64,000 nucleotides of DNA. Source: Brasilonema sp. UFV-L1. GTDB lineage: Bacteria > Cyanobacteriota > Cyanobacteriia > Cyanobacteriales > Nostocaceae. The stretch is from contig NZ_QMEA01000020.1 of NCBI RefSeq assembly GCF_012912105.1, forward strand, positions 60,749-124,748, read 5' to 3'. The translations under genes and the position numbers were made by a program. Numbering within the stretch: the first letter of the stretch is position 1; each line of letters starts with the position of its first letter. Shown here piece by piece: positions 10,058-19,063 of the stretch. The notes beneath the pieces were generated by a model. It saw only the letters and a program-made list of their open reading frames with translations. It was not told the DNA's origin and did no database searches.

Positions 10058-10414
10058 ATGCAAGCTAAGCAAAAGGTTACATTGTATCTGTCGCCAGAAC
10101 TGCACAGAAAGTTGAAGATTCGTTCGGCAATTGACTCCGAACCGATGTCAGAGTTAGCTGAACGTGCCCTTGACTTCTATTTGGCAAATTCGGAATTAGT
10201 AGAAGAAATGGTGGAAGAGTCGTATGGAAGAACTCACAAAGTTTATTCCTGCCCAGCTTGCGAAAGCTCAGTAGTGTTGCGAGATGGGGAATTGGTCACC
10301 TTGGGTCAACAGCCCGGAGTGATTGGTCAACAACAAGAAGAACGCCTTCCCATTGATGAAAGAAATCGGGATGAGACGAACCAAAAAAGTAAGGAAGAAT
10401 TAGTTCCCTGCTAA
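10058..10414 (+). CDS. Ribbon-helix-helix protein upstream of ycf46
   Basis: 118 residues. The first ~45 (KVTLYLSPELHRKLKIRSA, then SMSEL-like helix SEPMSELAERALDFYL) form a ribbon-helix-helix DNA-binding domain like CopG/Arc. The middle has a single CPAC pair (YSCPACESSVVLRDGE), possibly half a metal site, and the tail is polar and Gln/Glu-rich. It is the first gene of a same-strand run with ycf46 (94 bp gap) and ycf35. Two GATATC palindromes in its promoter suggest autoregulation. The exact target is unknown. Confidence 0.75.
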   Translation: MQAKQKVTLYLSPELHRKLKIRSAIDSEPMSELAERALDFYLANSELVEEMVEESYGRTHKVYSCPACESSVVLRDGELVTLGQQPGVIGQQQEERLPIDERNRDETNQKSKEELVPC

Positions 10415-10508
10415 ATAGGAATTATGAATCTCAAATTCATATTTCTCTCATCTTTGCACAACAAAGCGATGTCTGTACTGTCTGTAAAGGTCCCAAGTAG
10501 GTCGATGT

Positions 10509-12020
10509 ATGAAAGAAGAGCTCAACATCCTCATTCAAGCTCAATACCCTATAATCTACCTTGTGACCTCCGAGGAAGAGCGGGCTGAGCAGGCAATTTC
10601 TACAATCGCTCAATCGTCAAAGCCTCAGCGAAAAGTATATGTGTGGACAGTCACTCACGGCATCGTAGAGTATGGTCAACCCCGGAATGTAACTCAACAT
10701 AATACCGTTTCTCCGGAAGCGGCAATTGAGTGGATCATTCGGCAGAGAGAACCAGGTATATTTATTCTTAAAGATTTACATCCATTTATAGATGCGCCAG
10801 CGACAACAAGGTCATTACGTGATGCGATCGCTAGCTTTAAGGGGTCGCAGAAGAATATTATCTTGATGTCACCGATGCAGCAGGTCCCAATTGAACTGGA
10901 GAAGGAAGTAGTCGTTCTTGATTTCCCGCTTCCAGACATGGGCGATTTAAATAAAGTTCTATCTAGTCATCTGGAGCAAAACCGTGGGCGACGGCTAGCG
11001 ACAGAGGCGCGTGAAAAGCTGTTGAGGGCTGCTTTAGGATTAACTAAAGATGAAGCTGAAAAAGTCTACCGTAAGGCACAGGTCACGACAGGGCGTCTGA
11101 CGGAAGATGAAGTAGACATAGTCTTATCCGAGAAAAAGCAGCTAATTCGGCGTAATGGTATATTAGAATACATAGAAGAAGACGCAACCATTGATGCTGT
11201 TGGTGGCTTAGAAGAGTTAAAGAAGTGGCTAAAGCAACGCTCTAACGCCTTTACAGAGAGAGCGCGTGAATATGGATTACCTCAACCAAAAGGGATGCTG
11301 ATTTTGGGAGTTCCAGGTTGTGGAAAGTCTTTAATTGCCAAAACGACCTCTCGGCTGTGGGGTTTACCACTACTGCGGTTAGATATGGGGCGAGTGTATG
11401 ATGGCTCAATGGTAGGACGTTCAGAAGCAAATTTACGTAATGCCCTAAAAACAGCAGAATCTATTTCACCAGCCATTCTGTTTATTGATGAATTAGATAA
11501 ATCCTTTGCTGGAAGTGCTGGTTCTGGAGATTCTGATGGTGGTACTTCCAGCCGGATATTCGGCTCTTTCCTCACCTGGATGCAAGAAAAGAAATCGCCA
11601 GTGTTTGTCATGGCAACAGCAAACCGAGTTGAACGCCTACCTGGCGAATTTTTGAGGAAAGGTCGCTTTGATGAGATTTTCTTTGTGGATCTGCCCACCC
11701 CTGAAGAGCGGCAGGATATTTTCACAATACACCTGTCTAAGCGCCGGGAAGACATCTCGCGATTTGACCTAGAACAGCTCTCTAAGATGTCTGAAGGATT
11801 TTCCGGGGCAGAAATTGAACAAGCGATTGTTGCGGCAATGTACGAAGCTTTTGCCCAAGATCGGGAGTTCACACAATTAGATATTATTGCGGCGATTAAA
11901 GCAACACTGCCGTTGTCTCGTACGATGCAAGAACAAGTGACAGCCCTAAGAGATTGGGCTAGACAACGAGCAAGACCAGCCGCATCCTCCGTTGCTGAGT
12001 ATCAGCGAATGGAGTTCTAA
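10509..12020 (+). CDS. ycf46: AAA+ ATPase of the Ycf46 family
   Basis: 503 residues. An N-terminal ~200-residue domain begins with MKEELNILIQAQYPIIYLVTSEE, the family start. The AAA core follows: Walker A GVPGCGKSLIAK (about 266), Walker B ILFIDELDK (about 325), sensor 1 VMATANRVERLP, arginine finger region EFLRKGRFDEIFF, and a C-terminal lid (SEGFSGAEIEQAIVAAMYEAF). Ycf46 proteins are encoded in red-algal plastids and cyanobacteria, and a Synechocystis member has been linked to photosynthesis and inorganic carbon use. The molecular substrate is not known. The neighbours are the RHH protein and Ycf35. All ATPase motifs look intact. Confidence 0.92.
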   Translation: MKEELNILIQAQYPIIYLVTSEEERAEQAISTIAQSSKPQRKVYVWTVTHGIVEYGQPRNVTQHNTVSPEAAIEWIIRQREPGIFILKDLHPFIDAPATTRSLRDAIASFKGSQKNIILMSPMQQVPIELEKEVVVLDFPLPDMGDLNKVLSSHLEQNRGRRLATEAREKLLRAALGLTKDEAEKVYRKAQVTTGRLTEDEVDIVLSEKKQLIRRNGILEYIEEDATIDAVGGLEELKKWLKQRSNAFTERAREYGLPQPKGMLILGVPGCGKSLIAKTTSRLWGLPLLRLDMGRVYDGSMVGRSEANLRNALKTAESISPAILFIDELDKSFAGSAGSGDSDGGTSSRIFGSFLTWMQEKKSPVFVMATANRVERLPGEFLRKGRFDEIFFVDLPTPEERQDIFTIHLSKRREDISRFDLEQLSKMSEGFSGAEIEQAIVAAMYEAFAQDREFTQLDIIAAIKATLPLSRTMQEQVTALRDWARQRARPAASSVAEYQRMEF

Positions 12021-12083
12021 AAGCTTTCTCCTGCTACCACAGGGGGAAAGGCTAGCACCATAAAGCTAGCAGTTATGAAAAAA

Positions 12084-12103
12084 CCGCGTCTAGGTAAACG
12101 CGG
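12084..12103 (+). terminator. Hairpin after ycf46
   Basis: CCGCGT (12084-12089) pairs with ACGCGG (12098-12103). It is flanked by As upstream and by GCTTCGCTT rather than a clean T-run downstream, so it is a weak terminator or a processing hairpin between ycf46 and ycf35. A GCTAGC pair at 12053-12070 forms a second small hairpin. Confidence 0.45.
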
Positions 12104-12160
12104 CTTCGCTTAAAACAAACCGTTGTCTTTTTCTCTACTTTCTCATTGGAGGAAACCCAA

Positions 12161-12511
12161 ATGTCTCACTTTAGCACTCTGCGTACCAAAATCACCGATG
12201 CAGAAATCCTTAAGTCTTCCCTGCGCGATCTAGGTATCTCTGTTAAGACCGAGGCTGATGTTCGTGGCTACAATGGTCAGCGTGTTCGTTCCGACATCGT
12301 TGCAGTTTTGGAAGGCGAGTATGACCTCGGTTGGTCTCGTAACAGCGACGGTTCCTTCGACCTGATCGCAGACCTGTGGGGTGTTGCTAAGAAGCACAAC
12401 CAAACCGAGTTAATCAACTCAATCAACCAAAAGTATGCCGTTAACAAGACCCTGGCAGAAGTGAAGCAACGCGGCCTGCAAAATGCCAACGTTAAGTTGG
12501 TATTGCAATAG
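12161..12511 (+). CDS. ycf35: Ycf35 / DUF1257 protein
   Basis: 116 residues beginning MSHFSTLRTKITDAEILKSS. The ATG at 12161 is chosen because GGAGGA lies seven bases upstream; a TTG at 12146 has no support. DUF1257 proteins are found in cyanobacteria and some plastids. Their function is not established. SLRDLGISVKTEADVRGYNG and DIVAVLEGEYDLGWSRN are recognisable family blocks. The codon use is regular and the Shine-Dalgarno site strong, which suggests good expression. Two strong terminators follow directly. Confidence 0.93.
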   Translation: MSHFSTLRTKITDAEILKSSLRDLGISVKTEADVRGYNGQRVRSDIVAVLEGEYDLGWSRNSDGSFDLIADLWGVAKKHNQTELINSINQKYAVNKTLAEVKQRGLQNANVKLVLQ

Positions 12512-12558
12512 TCATATTTCTGCGCGTTCCCAAAGCTGCACGGGTTAACCAAGTTAAT

Positions 12559-12579
12559 AGCGGTTAGCCCGCTTTTTTT
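12559..12579 (+). terminator. Intrinsic terminator of ycf35
   Basis: AGCGG (12559-12563) and CCGCT (12569-12573) form a stem with a five-base loop, followed by seven Ts. Confidence 0.75.
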
Positions 12580-12580
12580 C

Positions 12581-12612
12581 GGACTAGAATCATTTCTAGT
12601 CCGTTAATTTTT
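12581..12612 (+). terminator. Second terminator after ycf35
   Basis: GGACTAGAA (12581-12589) and TTCTAGTCC (12594-12602) are perfect inverted arms around a four-base loop, followed by TTAATTTTTTT. It is in tandem with the terminator just upstream. Confidence 0.75.
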
Positions 12613-12735
12613 TTATCTTTTATGAATTTACCATAACAAAAATCTTTTATTCAAAGGGGATGGGAAAAATTTTTTTGTTATTCTCCTCCCCAACCTCACA
12701 TTGGTGAAGAATGTCGCACCTCTACGTCTGGTTCC

Positions 12736-13203
12736 TTATGCTTTGGTTATGGGAAACTGGACTTCTGTCACGTATGACTCATTGTCCTGTTCGTTTCCTC
12801 CAATAATATAAACCTCGCGGTTAGAACCGATGATTTTATAGCCATTAGCTTCAATCCAAGCAGGTAAAGCAGCATACGCTTTTTCTATGGTGTTATAGCT
12901 ACCATGATGGACTACACAAGCCATTTTTTCTACGCCTGGTAATTCGTACACTTTCAAGCGTTCTGTACTGGGTAGTTCACCCTCAATTGATATCACTGCT
13001 TCGCCATCCACATTAAACTCTTTGTATTCCGGATCGTGCCAGATGGCAGCACAATAACTACCCTCTTCAACTCCATGTTGCTTGAAATACTCTAATAACT
13101 CATCGTATAGCCGCCCTATACTGGAAAAATCTGGTAATATTTCTCGTATTGATGCAACTTTGATTGAACTTTCTTTTTTCAGTACAATTTCGTAATTAGC
13201 CAT
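12736..13203 (-). CDS. Possible stand-alone GyrI-like ligand-binding protein from the split regulator
   Basis: 155 residues starting MANYEIVLKKESSIKVASIR at an internal ATG preceded by AGGAGG. It contains the full GyrI-like/effector-binding fold (YCAAIWHDPEYKEF, VVHHGSYNTIEKAYAALPAW, EVYIIGG). Such domains bind small hydrophobic molecules. Whether the internal start was used before the amber mutation cannot be told from sequence, because a Shine-Dalgarno-like stretch inside Glu-Gln-Glu-Asp codons may be chance. Confidence 0.45.
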   Translation of the reverse strand: MANYEIVLKKESSIKVASIREILPDFSSIGRLYDELLEYFKQHGVEEGSYCAAIWHDPEYKEFNVDGEAVISIEGELPSTERLKVYELPGVEKMACVVHHGSYNTIEKAYAALPAWIEANGYKIIGSNREVYIIGGNEQDNESYVTEVQFPITKA

Positions 13204-13548
13204 AGTATCCTCCTGTTCAATCTGTTTAAGTTTTGCTTCTACACGTAATAGCCGCGCCTGTTCTTCCTCAACTAACCGCTGAAGTTCCGCTTGCTTGATT
13301 CGCAGCATTCCACGAATTTCTGCTGCTGGCAAATTCTCATCTAGCAGCTTGGCAATCTGCTCAAGAGAAAAACCCAAGTCTTTGAATGCTAAAATACGGT
13401 TCAGTCGAGGTAACTGGTCAGCCTAATAGTACCGATATCCGGTAAAGTGGTCTACATAGCTTGGTTTGAGTAGTCCCAGTTGGTCGTATAGCCGCAGTGC
13501 TTTGACTGTCACATGGCTGAGTTTGGAAAAGTCGCCAATTTTCAGCAT
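12736..13548 (-). pseudogene. MerR-type regulator with GyrI-like domain, split by an in-frame amber codon
   Basis: Reading the minus strand from the ATG at 13548 gives a MerR start: MLKIGDFSKLSHVTVKALRL, then YDQLGLLKPSYVDHFTGYRY. An in-frame TAG at 13425-13423 (codon 42) follows, then the same frame continues normally: ADQLPRLNRILAFKDLGFSL, a coiled coil (residues ~80-110) and a GyrI-like ligand-binding domain (MANYEIVLKKESSIKVASIR to VTEVQFPITKA). Without the stop it would be ~270 residues, the usual length for MerR/GyrI fusions. An ATG at 13203 begins the ligand domain and has a perfect AGGAGG five bases ahead, so a free 155-residue domain could still be made. The DNA-binding part would end after 41 residues. 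Alternatives are a sequencing error or stop-codon suppression. Confidence 0.85.
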
Positions 13549-13567
13549 CTTTTCGCCTCTTGTCTCA

Positions 13568-13981
13568 CTACAGTTCTGGGGGCCAATTGGGAGTGTGTGT
13601 TAGTTCCAGCTTGATGCCATCTGGATCTAAAAAGAACAAAGCATAGTAACCTGGCAAATAATCGTATTCAGCAGGAGGATCTAGAATTTCTACTCTTTGT
13701 TCTAACAAATACTTATACAGCTGGTCCACATCTTCTCGACTATCCGCACTAAAAGCAAGATGATGCAACCCCGGAGAATAGCGATCATGCTTTTGATTAG
13801 GTGATTCCGGATGAGACGGAGAAATAGTTATGACACCATTAGGACTTGCCCAGAGTATTAACTGCGGTGTTTTTTCTCCCTGTTCATAGCCAAGGAATCC
13901 AAGTAGCGCGTTGTAGAAAGACTCTGAACGCTCTAAATTAGATACACTTAAGGCTATGTGATTGATAGCTCCCAGTTTCAT
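13568..13981 (-). CDS. VOC-superfamily (glyoxalase/bleomycin-resistance-like) protein
   Basis: 137 residues from the ATG at 13981, with GAGG upstream. An in-frame extension to 14068 does not match the family start. MKLGAINHIALSVSNLERSE is the first beta-alpha-beta-beta-beta module with the metal His. SPGLHHLAFSADSREDVDQL opens the second module with another His, and LFFLDPDGIKLELTHTPNW carries the metal Glu. These are metal-dependent enzymes or binding proteins, such as lyases, dioxygenases or antibiotic-modifying proteins. The substrate cannot be told. It lies directly behind the broken MerR regulator, divergent from a phosphatase stub. Confidence 0.85.
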   Translation of the reverse strand: MKLGAINHIALSVSNLERSESFYNALLGFLGYEQGEKTPQLILWASPNGVITISPSHPESPNQKHDRYSPGLHHLAFSADSREDVDQLYKYLLEQRVEILDPPAEYDYLPGYYALFFLDPDGIKLELTHTPNWPPEL

Positions 13982-14066
13982 AGTTTCTTGCCTCATGCCC
14001 GTGACTGTTTCTAGTACACACCCTCCTGTAAGGGCAGAGTCAACAGCGATATGAAGGAAAATTTTC

Positions 14067-14243
14067 ATGAGTTCACCCGAACCCCTGCAAAAATTGTTGG
14101 TGCTGGAAGGTTGTTATAACACTCGCGATATTGGTGGTTACGAAACACTGGATGGCAAAAAGACGAGCTGGTGTACCATATTACGTTTAGATGGAATGAC
14201 AGCTGAGCAAATTAATCAATTACATGGGATGCTGATTGATTAA
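14067..14243 (+). pseudogene. N-terminal stub of a protein tyrosine/serine phosphatase
   Basis: 58 codons: MSSPEPLQKLLVLEGCYNTR, then DIGGYETLDGKKTSWCTILR and [18 protein letters not shown], then stop. LEGCYNTRDIGGYETLDGKKT is the conserved opening of the tyrosine-phosphatase family PF13350 (IphP-like), whose members normally run ~250 residues to a CxxGKDRTG catalytic loop. No catalytic part follows, because homoserine kinase starts 18 bp later. It is best read as a decayed gene remnant. Confidence 0.7.
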
Positions 14244-14260
14244 TTAGTTTTCATTCACAA

Positions 14261-15226
14261 ATGTCTGTTATTTCTTCTGTATCTATTACTGTTCCAGCGA
14301 CAACTGCTAATTTAGGACCAGGTTTTGATTGTATTGGTGCGGCTCTGACGCTGTACAATAAGTTTCAGTTCACTCGCACTGAACAAGAGAAAGTGAAAAT
14401 TAATGTCACGGGTGCGGAGGCTGAAAAAGTTGTTACTGATGAAGGTAATTTACTCTATCAAGCTTTTGTAAAGTTTTATCAACACATAGAACAAACACCG
14501 CCACCTGTAGACATCGAGATTCATCTTGGTGTTCCACTGGCACGGGGTTTGGGAAGTTCTGCGACAGCAATTGTTGGTGGGTTGGTTGGTGCCAATTTGC
14601 TGGCAGGGGAACCTTTGAGTCAGCTGCAAGTGATGGAGTTGGCGATCGCCCTAGAAGGACATCCGGATAATGTGGTACCAGCTTTGTTGGGAGGATGTCG
14701 GTTGGCGGCGACGGGGGTAAGAAACGAACCGCAAAGACACAAAGAACGCGAAGAAAAGAGTTGGGAGATTTGTGAGGTTCTTTGGTGTGAGGAGATTGTA
14801 CCAGTGGTGGCGATTCCAGATTTTGAGCTTTCGACGAAGGAGGCGCGCCAGGTTTTACCTACTGAGGTGAGTCGTGCAGATGCAATTTTTAATGCGGCGC
14901 ATCTGGGGTTGTTGTTGCGTGGTTTGGAAACTGGTAGGGGTGATTGGTTGAGGGCTGCTTTGCAAGATAGGTTGCATCAGCCTTATCGCAAAGTATTGAT
15001 TCGAGGTTACGATGCTGTGCATTCTGCGGCTGTTGGGGCTGGTGCTTATGGAATGGTGATTAGTGGTGCAGGTCCAACGCTGTTGGCTTTAACGGATAAT
15101 ACTCATTGTGAAGCTGTGGCGCAAGCGATGACAGCTGCTTGGATAAAGGAGGGCATAAAAGCAGAGGTGCGATCGCTCTGTGTTGATACTCAAGGAGCAC
15201 AATCAATTCAAGGAAATAATGCGTGA
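14261..15226 (+). CDS. thrB: Homoserine kinase
   Basis: 321 residues. It phosphorylates homoserine to O-phosphohomoserine in threonine synthesis. It is a GHMP kinase: [20 protein letters not shown] (motif 1, residue ~10), [20 protein letters not shown] (ATP loop, ~90), [16 protein letters not shown] (~130) and [17 protein letters not shown] (motif 3, ~265). A charged insert around residues 155-168 ([16 protein letters not shown]) is not typical and coincides with a dispersed-repeat-like DNA sequence. The rest of the protein is intact, so the insert seems tolerated. ATG at 14261, with no strong ribosome site. Confidence 0.95.
   Translation: MSVISSVSITVPATTANLGPGFDCIGAALTLYNKFQFTRTEQEKVKINVTGAEAEKVVTDEGNLLYQAFVKFYQHIEQTPPPVDIEIHLGVPLARGLGSSATAIVGGLVGANLLAGEPLSQLQVMELAIALEGHPDNVVPALLGGCRLAATGVRNEPQRHKEREEKSWEICEVLWCEEIVPVVAIPDFELSTKEARQVLPTEVSRADAIFNAAHLGLLLRGLETGRGDWLRAALQDRLHQPYRKVLIRGYDAVHSAAVGAGAYGMVISGAGPTLLALTDNTHCEAVAQAMTAAWIKEGIKAEVRSLCVDTQGAQSIQGNNA
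14720..14762 (+). repeat. Dispersed-repeat sequence inserted in frame within thrB
   Basis: The stretch AACGAACCGCAAAGACACAA followed by AGAACGCGAAGAAAAGAG is a purine-rich sequence of a kind usually seen between cyanobacterial genes. Here it is translated as an extra loop of about 12 residues. Recognition of the repeat family is from memory. Confidence 0.5.
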
Positions 15227-15676
15227 ATTTTTCTTCATCCTGACACCAAGTTCGGACTTTTTTTTGGGAAACTTGCAACATAAGTACACGTCTTTGAAGT
15301 GTGTGCAACATTGGTGTCAGACGATTTCGGTGTCTAACATTTTCTGAAATTGAGATGTTTTGTTAGGTGTCAACCGTATCGTTTGAGATAGCTAAGGGTA
15401 ACTTTATCTCTCTTTTGGTTTAAGTAGTGAGAACTCTCCTTGCCAGATCACCTTCTTTAGGCAGATTTTATATAATAATTTGTGACGGTGGCAACAGCCA
15501 CCGTTTTTTGTTGACTTAGCAAAACTTTACAATTAGAATAGATTTGAGCTAACAAAATAAGTATTTATTCCTATCAATGCTAAAGATTTGATTTTGATAG
15601 AGAAAGGACGTTCACAAAACTATGAATTGCTTAATATAATGTAATTAAAAAGAAAAACGTAAAGTGATTGTCAGTG
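15227..15676. other. Gap between thrB and ndhD
   Basis: About 450 bp. It holds an intrinsic terminator at 15485-15510 and an AT-rich probable promoter region for ndhD. I see no gene in it. Confidence 0.6.
15485..15510 (+). terminator. Intrinsic terminator upstream of ndhD
   Basis: ACGGTGGC (15485-15492) and GCCACCGT (15497-15504) form a perfect 8-bp stem with an AACA loop, followed by six Ts. It is 260 bp after thrB and isolates ndhD transcription. Confidence 0.8.
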
Positions 15677-17290
15677 ATGAATACTATTGATTTTCCTTGG
15701 TTAACGACCATAATTCTTTTGCCAATATTGGCTGCTACAGCCATCCCCTTTATCCCAGATAAAGAAGGCAGAGCTGTTCGGTGGTATGCTTTGGGGGTTG
15801 CGATCGCGGACTTTGCTTTGATGATTTACGCCTTTTGGGATGACTACGATTTTCAAAGTTCCGCATTCCAACTTGTTGAAAAATATTCTTGGATTCCTCA
15901 GATAGGTTTGAATTGGTCTGTAGCGGTTGACGGTTTATCGATGCCGTTGATACTGTTGACAGGCTTGATTAACACACTCGCAGTATTCGCGGCTTGGAAG
16001 GTTACTAACAAGCCGCGTTTGTTTTATGGTTTGATGCTGGCGATGTACAGCGCTCAAATTGGCGTGTTTGTTGCCCAGGATTTGCTGTTGTTCTTCCTAA
16101 TGTGGGAAATCGAGTTGGTACCTGTGTACTTGCTGATTTCTATCTGGGGAGGAGAAAAGCGCCGCTATGCAGCAACCAAGTTTATTCTCTACACTGCTGC
16201 TGCTTCAATATTTATTTTGGTAGCGGGCTTTGCAATGGCATTCTCAGGAGACAACGTTACCTTCGATATGGCAACTCTGGGAATGAAGGAATATCCCAAA
16301 GCGTTTGAACTCCTAGTTTATGTATGCTTCTTGATTGCTTTTGGTGTCAAGCTGCCGATTTTCCCTTTGCACACTTGGTTACCTGATGCTCATGGTGAAG
16401 CCCCAGCACCTGGTTCGATGATTTTGGCTGGTGTTTTGTTAAAGATGGGCGGTTATGCACTCATCCGCATCAACGTGGAGATGTTACCCGACGCTCATGT
16501 TTACTTTGCTCCAGTGCTAGCAATTTTAGGTGTTGTGAATATTGTCTACGGTGCTTGCTGTGCCTTTGCTCAAACGAATCTGAAGCGGCGCTTGGCTTAT
16601 TCGTCAGTTGCTCACATGGGGTTTGTTCTGATTGGTATTGCCTCCTACACAGACTTGGGCATCAACGGCGCAATGCTGCAGATGATTTCTCATGGATTGA
16701 TTGCTGCAAGCTTGTTCTTCCTCGCTGGTGTGACTTACGAGCGCACTCACACTTTAATGATGGACAAAATGGGGGGCATAGCAAAAGTCATGCCCAAAAC
16801 CTTTGCTTTGTTCACAGCAGGTGCAATGGCTTCTCTAGCGTTACCAGGGATGAGTGGTTTTGTTGGTGAATTGATGGTTTTTCTCGGTATTGCTACAAGC
16901 GATGTTTACAGCTCAAGCTTTAAGGTTGTCGTCGTGTTGCTCTCGGCTGTTGGTGTGATTCTGACTCCGATTTACTTATTATCAATGCTGCGCGCAGTGT
17001 TCTACGGTCAGCAAAATGAAGATTTAGTCCTGGATGCAGTGGTTCTGGATGTTAAACCACGCGAACTGTTCATCACTGCTTGTTTGATAATTCCCATCAT
17101 CGGTATCGGTTTGTATCCTAAATTGGCGACACAAGCATACGATGTGAAAACTATGCAAGTCGCAACTCATGCCCGTCAAGTTCTACCAGTTGTCGCTCGA
17201 CAGCAACCTACAAGTTTATATTCTCTTATATTTACAGCACCAACATTGGCTGATTCACAAGTTCCAGGTTTGGTGAATATAGCTGAGTAA
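15677..17290 (+). CDS. ndhD: NDH-1 subunit 4 (NdhD)
   Basis: 537 residues from the ATG at 15677 ([20 protein letters not shown]). TTG/GTG codons just upstream are less likely starts. It is one of the large proton-pumping antiporter-like subunits of the thylakoid NDH-1 complex, with about 14 transmembrane helices. [20 protein letters not shown] carries the key membrane Glu. [20 protein letters not shown] and [20 protein letters not shown] are NdhD signatures, and [17 protein letters not shown] carries the broken-helix region. It resembles the NdhD1 (respiratory, cyclic flow) class. No ndhF neighbour is present here, though the two are often adjacent. A terminator follows. Confidence 0.95.
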   Translation: MNTIDFPWLTTIILLPILAATAIPFIPDKEGRAVRWYALGVAIADFALMIYAFWDDYDFQSSAFQLVEKYSWIPQIGLNWSVAVDGLSMPLILLTGLINTLAVFAAWKVTNKPRLFYGLMLAMYSAQIGVFVAQDLLLFFLMWEIELVPVYLLISIWGGEKRRYAATKFILYTAAASIFILVAGFAMAFSGDNVTFDMATLGMKEYPKAFELLVYVCFLIAFGVKLPIFPLHTWLPDAHGEAPAPGSMILAGVLLKMGGYALIRINVEMLPDAHVYFAPVLAILGVVNIVYGACCAFAQTNLKRRLAYSSVAHMGFVLIGIASYTDLGINGAMLQMISHGLIAASLFFLAGVTYERTHTLMMDKMGGIAKVMPKTFALFTAGAMASLALPGMSGFVGELMVFLGIATSDVYSSSFKVVVVLLSAVGVILTPIYLLSMLRAVFYGQQNEDLVLDAVVLDVKPRELFITACLIIPIIGIGLYPKLATQAYDVKTMQVATHARQVLPVVARQQPTSLYSLIFTAPTLADSQVPGLVNIAE

Positions 17291-17468
17291 TATCTGTTCT
17301 CAGGGAACTAGTGCTATCTAATAATCGTACAAAGATTATATGGGGGATGATTCAGCAATCATCCCCCTCACAATTGGTACTTTTGTCACATCTGCTCATG
17401 ACTTTAGTCCGATGAAATTGCTGCGTGGAATTTTTAGTATAGATATGGCATTAACATCAAGCACTCAA

Positions 17469-17503
17469 AACCTAACCCCATGAGACACGGGTTGGGTTTT
17501 TTT
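17469..17503 (+). terminator. Terminator of ndhD
   Basis: AACCTAACCC (17469-17478) pairs with GGGTTGGGTT (17489-17498), with one T-G wobble, and is followed by seven Ts. Confidence 0.75.
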
Positions 17504-17584
17504 GTTGTTTGATTGTCAGTTAAGCAATTACAAAAATTTCTTGATTATGAATGTAACGGAAAAAGTGCAATAAAAAAGACCTGA

Positions 17585-18988
17585 TTATCTACGGCTTTCT
17601 GGTTTTAATCTATACAAATCGTACCAATGACGGACTGCAAGCCAAATAACTGAAAGCAAACCTGCAAGACTGAGTGTAAGACCACTAAATGGTACTAATA
17701 ATCCAAAAACAGGTAGCACAGCGCCAGCAATTGTACAGATGAGAGCTGCTAAAGAAACACTGCGATTTTTTGACCCTAAACCCCATGTCAACGCTAACAA
17801 GACAAAAGAAATGAGAGTCCAAGCTAGCTGAGAATTTATGAAGCGACTGAGATAAGTCAAACTCAATAAACAGGCAAAGAAAACAGTACCTGCAATTGTC
17901 ACATTTGTCAAGTTCATCGGTAGTGAGAAATACAGCAGCAATATCCACCATAAAAATATTGTCGGTGCTAGCAATAACAGTCGAGGTAGGACACCAGTAT
18001 GACGAACAGGGTCAGTGTAAGTGTATACTCCAAATGGGTTTTTGACTGAAACATTGTCATCAAATACCCAAGTAAATTGAGTTCCCTGTCTGTCGTTTTT
18101 AATCTCATTAGGTACAATACCGCTAGCAAAATCTGCTCCAGGGAAGTTGGCGATCGCCACCAAGCGGAAGTTAGAAAGTAACTGTCCATTGGAACTATAA
18201 ACCCAGCGTGGTCCTCCTTGTGCCTTATAAGTGACTCTGAGACTTGTTTCTTCTGTTGGTTGTAGTTGAAAAGGAAAGCCATAGTCACCAGGATTTGTTT
18301 GTGAAAGTCTAGTACCGTCACGCTCTACTTTGTAGCTTTGTAATAAAGAGTAACCAATTGGTGGCGGTGCTTCAAAGAAAAAACTCTTAATATCTTTAAG
18401 TTGGTTAATAACTTTATAGTCGGCAGTATAGTCTATCTTATAAATTGCGCGACGACCTTGAACATCTGGGCTTTGGTCGATTTTAACTTGAATTTGCGAA
18501 CCACTTAATGTTAAAAAACGGCTGATTTTCCGTTTCTCATTTACCTTAATTATTTTGCCATTCACTTGAGTGGTGTATACATATGGCTCTTCGGTAATGT
18601 ATCGTATTTGAGGCGCTATTTGTTCTAACCTTTCACCAGCAACACTCTGGGCGACTTGAGCCACCTTCGCCTGTTCCCAATGATGATAACGATTGCTCAA
18701 AGTTGAACAAAGAAAAAATCCTCCCACCAGCAAAATTAACACCAGAGTAAAATGCTGTAATCCCCGCAATAGTTGAGAGTAACTAACTGCCCACTCTCCA
18801 ATCAAAATTTCTTGCTGTTGTTGATTTCGACGTAGGGCAAAGCTCAACAGAGCAATTGCAATTCCCAGAGCTAAAACCAAGAATACTAATAATAGTGAAG
18901 CTTTGAGTAGATGCGTTCCAAATTGGATGAGTTCGGTAGGATGCGTCAAATCGGGCAATCCTGGAATGCCTTGGGCAGATTCAGACAT
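17585..18988 (-). CDS. Conserved integral membrane protein, function unknown
   Basis: 467 residues. Two N-terminal transmembrane helices (about 29-52 and 76-97) flank a short loop. A ~215-residue extracytoplasmic region rich in beta strands follows (YVYTTQVNGKIIKVNEKRKI, DYTADYKVINQLKDIKSFFF, PFQLQPTEETSLRVTYKAQG, WVFDDNVSVKNPFG). About six more helices close the protein (from ~340). The arrangement recalls inner-membrane proteins of the CreD kind, but I see no sequence signature strong enough to say so. It is a single gene convergent with ndhD and 75 bp downstream of a pentapeptide-repeat gene on the same strand. Confidence 0.8.
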   Translation of the reverse strand: MSESAQGIPGLPDLTHPTELIQFGTHLLKASLLLVFLVLALGIAIALLSFALRRNQQQQEILIGEWAVSYSQLLRGLQHFTLVLILLVGGFFLCSTLSNRYHHWEQAKVAQVAQSVAGERLEQIAPQIRYITEEPYVYTTQVNGKIIKVNEKRKISRFLTLSGSQIQVKIDQSPDVQGRRAIYKIDYTADYKVINQLKDIKSFFFEAPPPIGYSLLQSYKVERDGTRLSQTNPGDYGFPFQLQPTEETSLRVTYKAQGGPRWVYSSNGQLLSNFRLVAIANFPGADFASGIVPNEIKNDRQGTQFTWVFDDNVSVKNPFGVYTYTDPVRHTGVLPRLLLLAPTIFLWWILLLYFSLPMNLTNVTIAGTVFFACLLSLTYLSRFINSQLAWTLISFVLLALTWGLGSKNRSVSLAALICTIAGAVLPVFGLLVPFSGLTLSLAGLLSVIWLAVRHWYDLYRLKPESRR

Positions 18989-19063
18989 GAGCGAGTTTTG
19001 AAAGAATTTGGAGATTCTGACTGATAATATCTACCAAATGTTTCTTGTTATTCTTGTCAAAAC

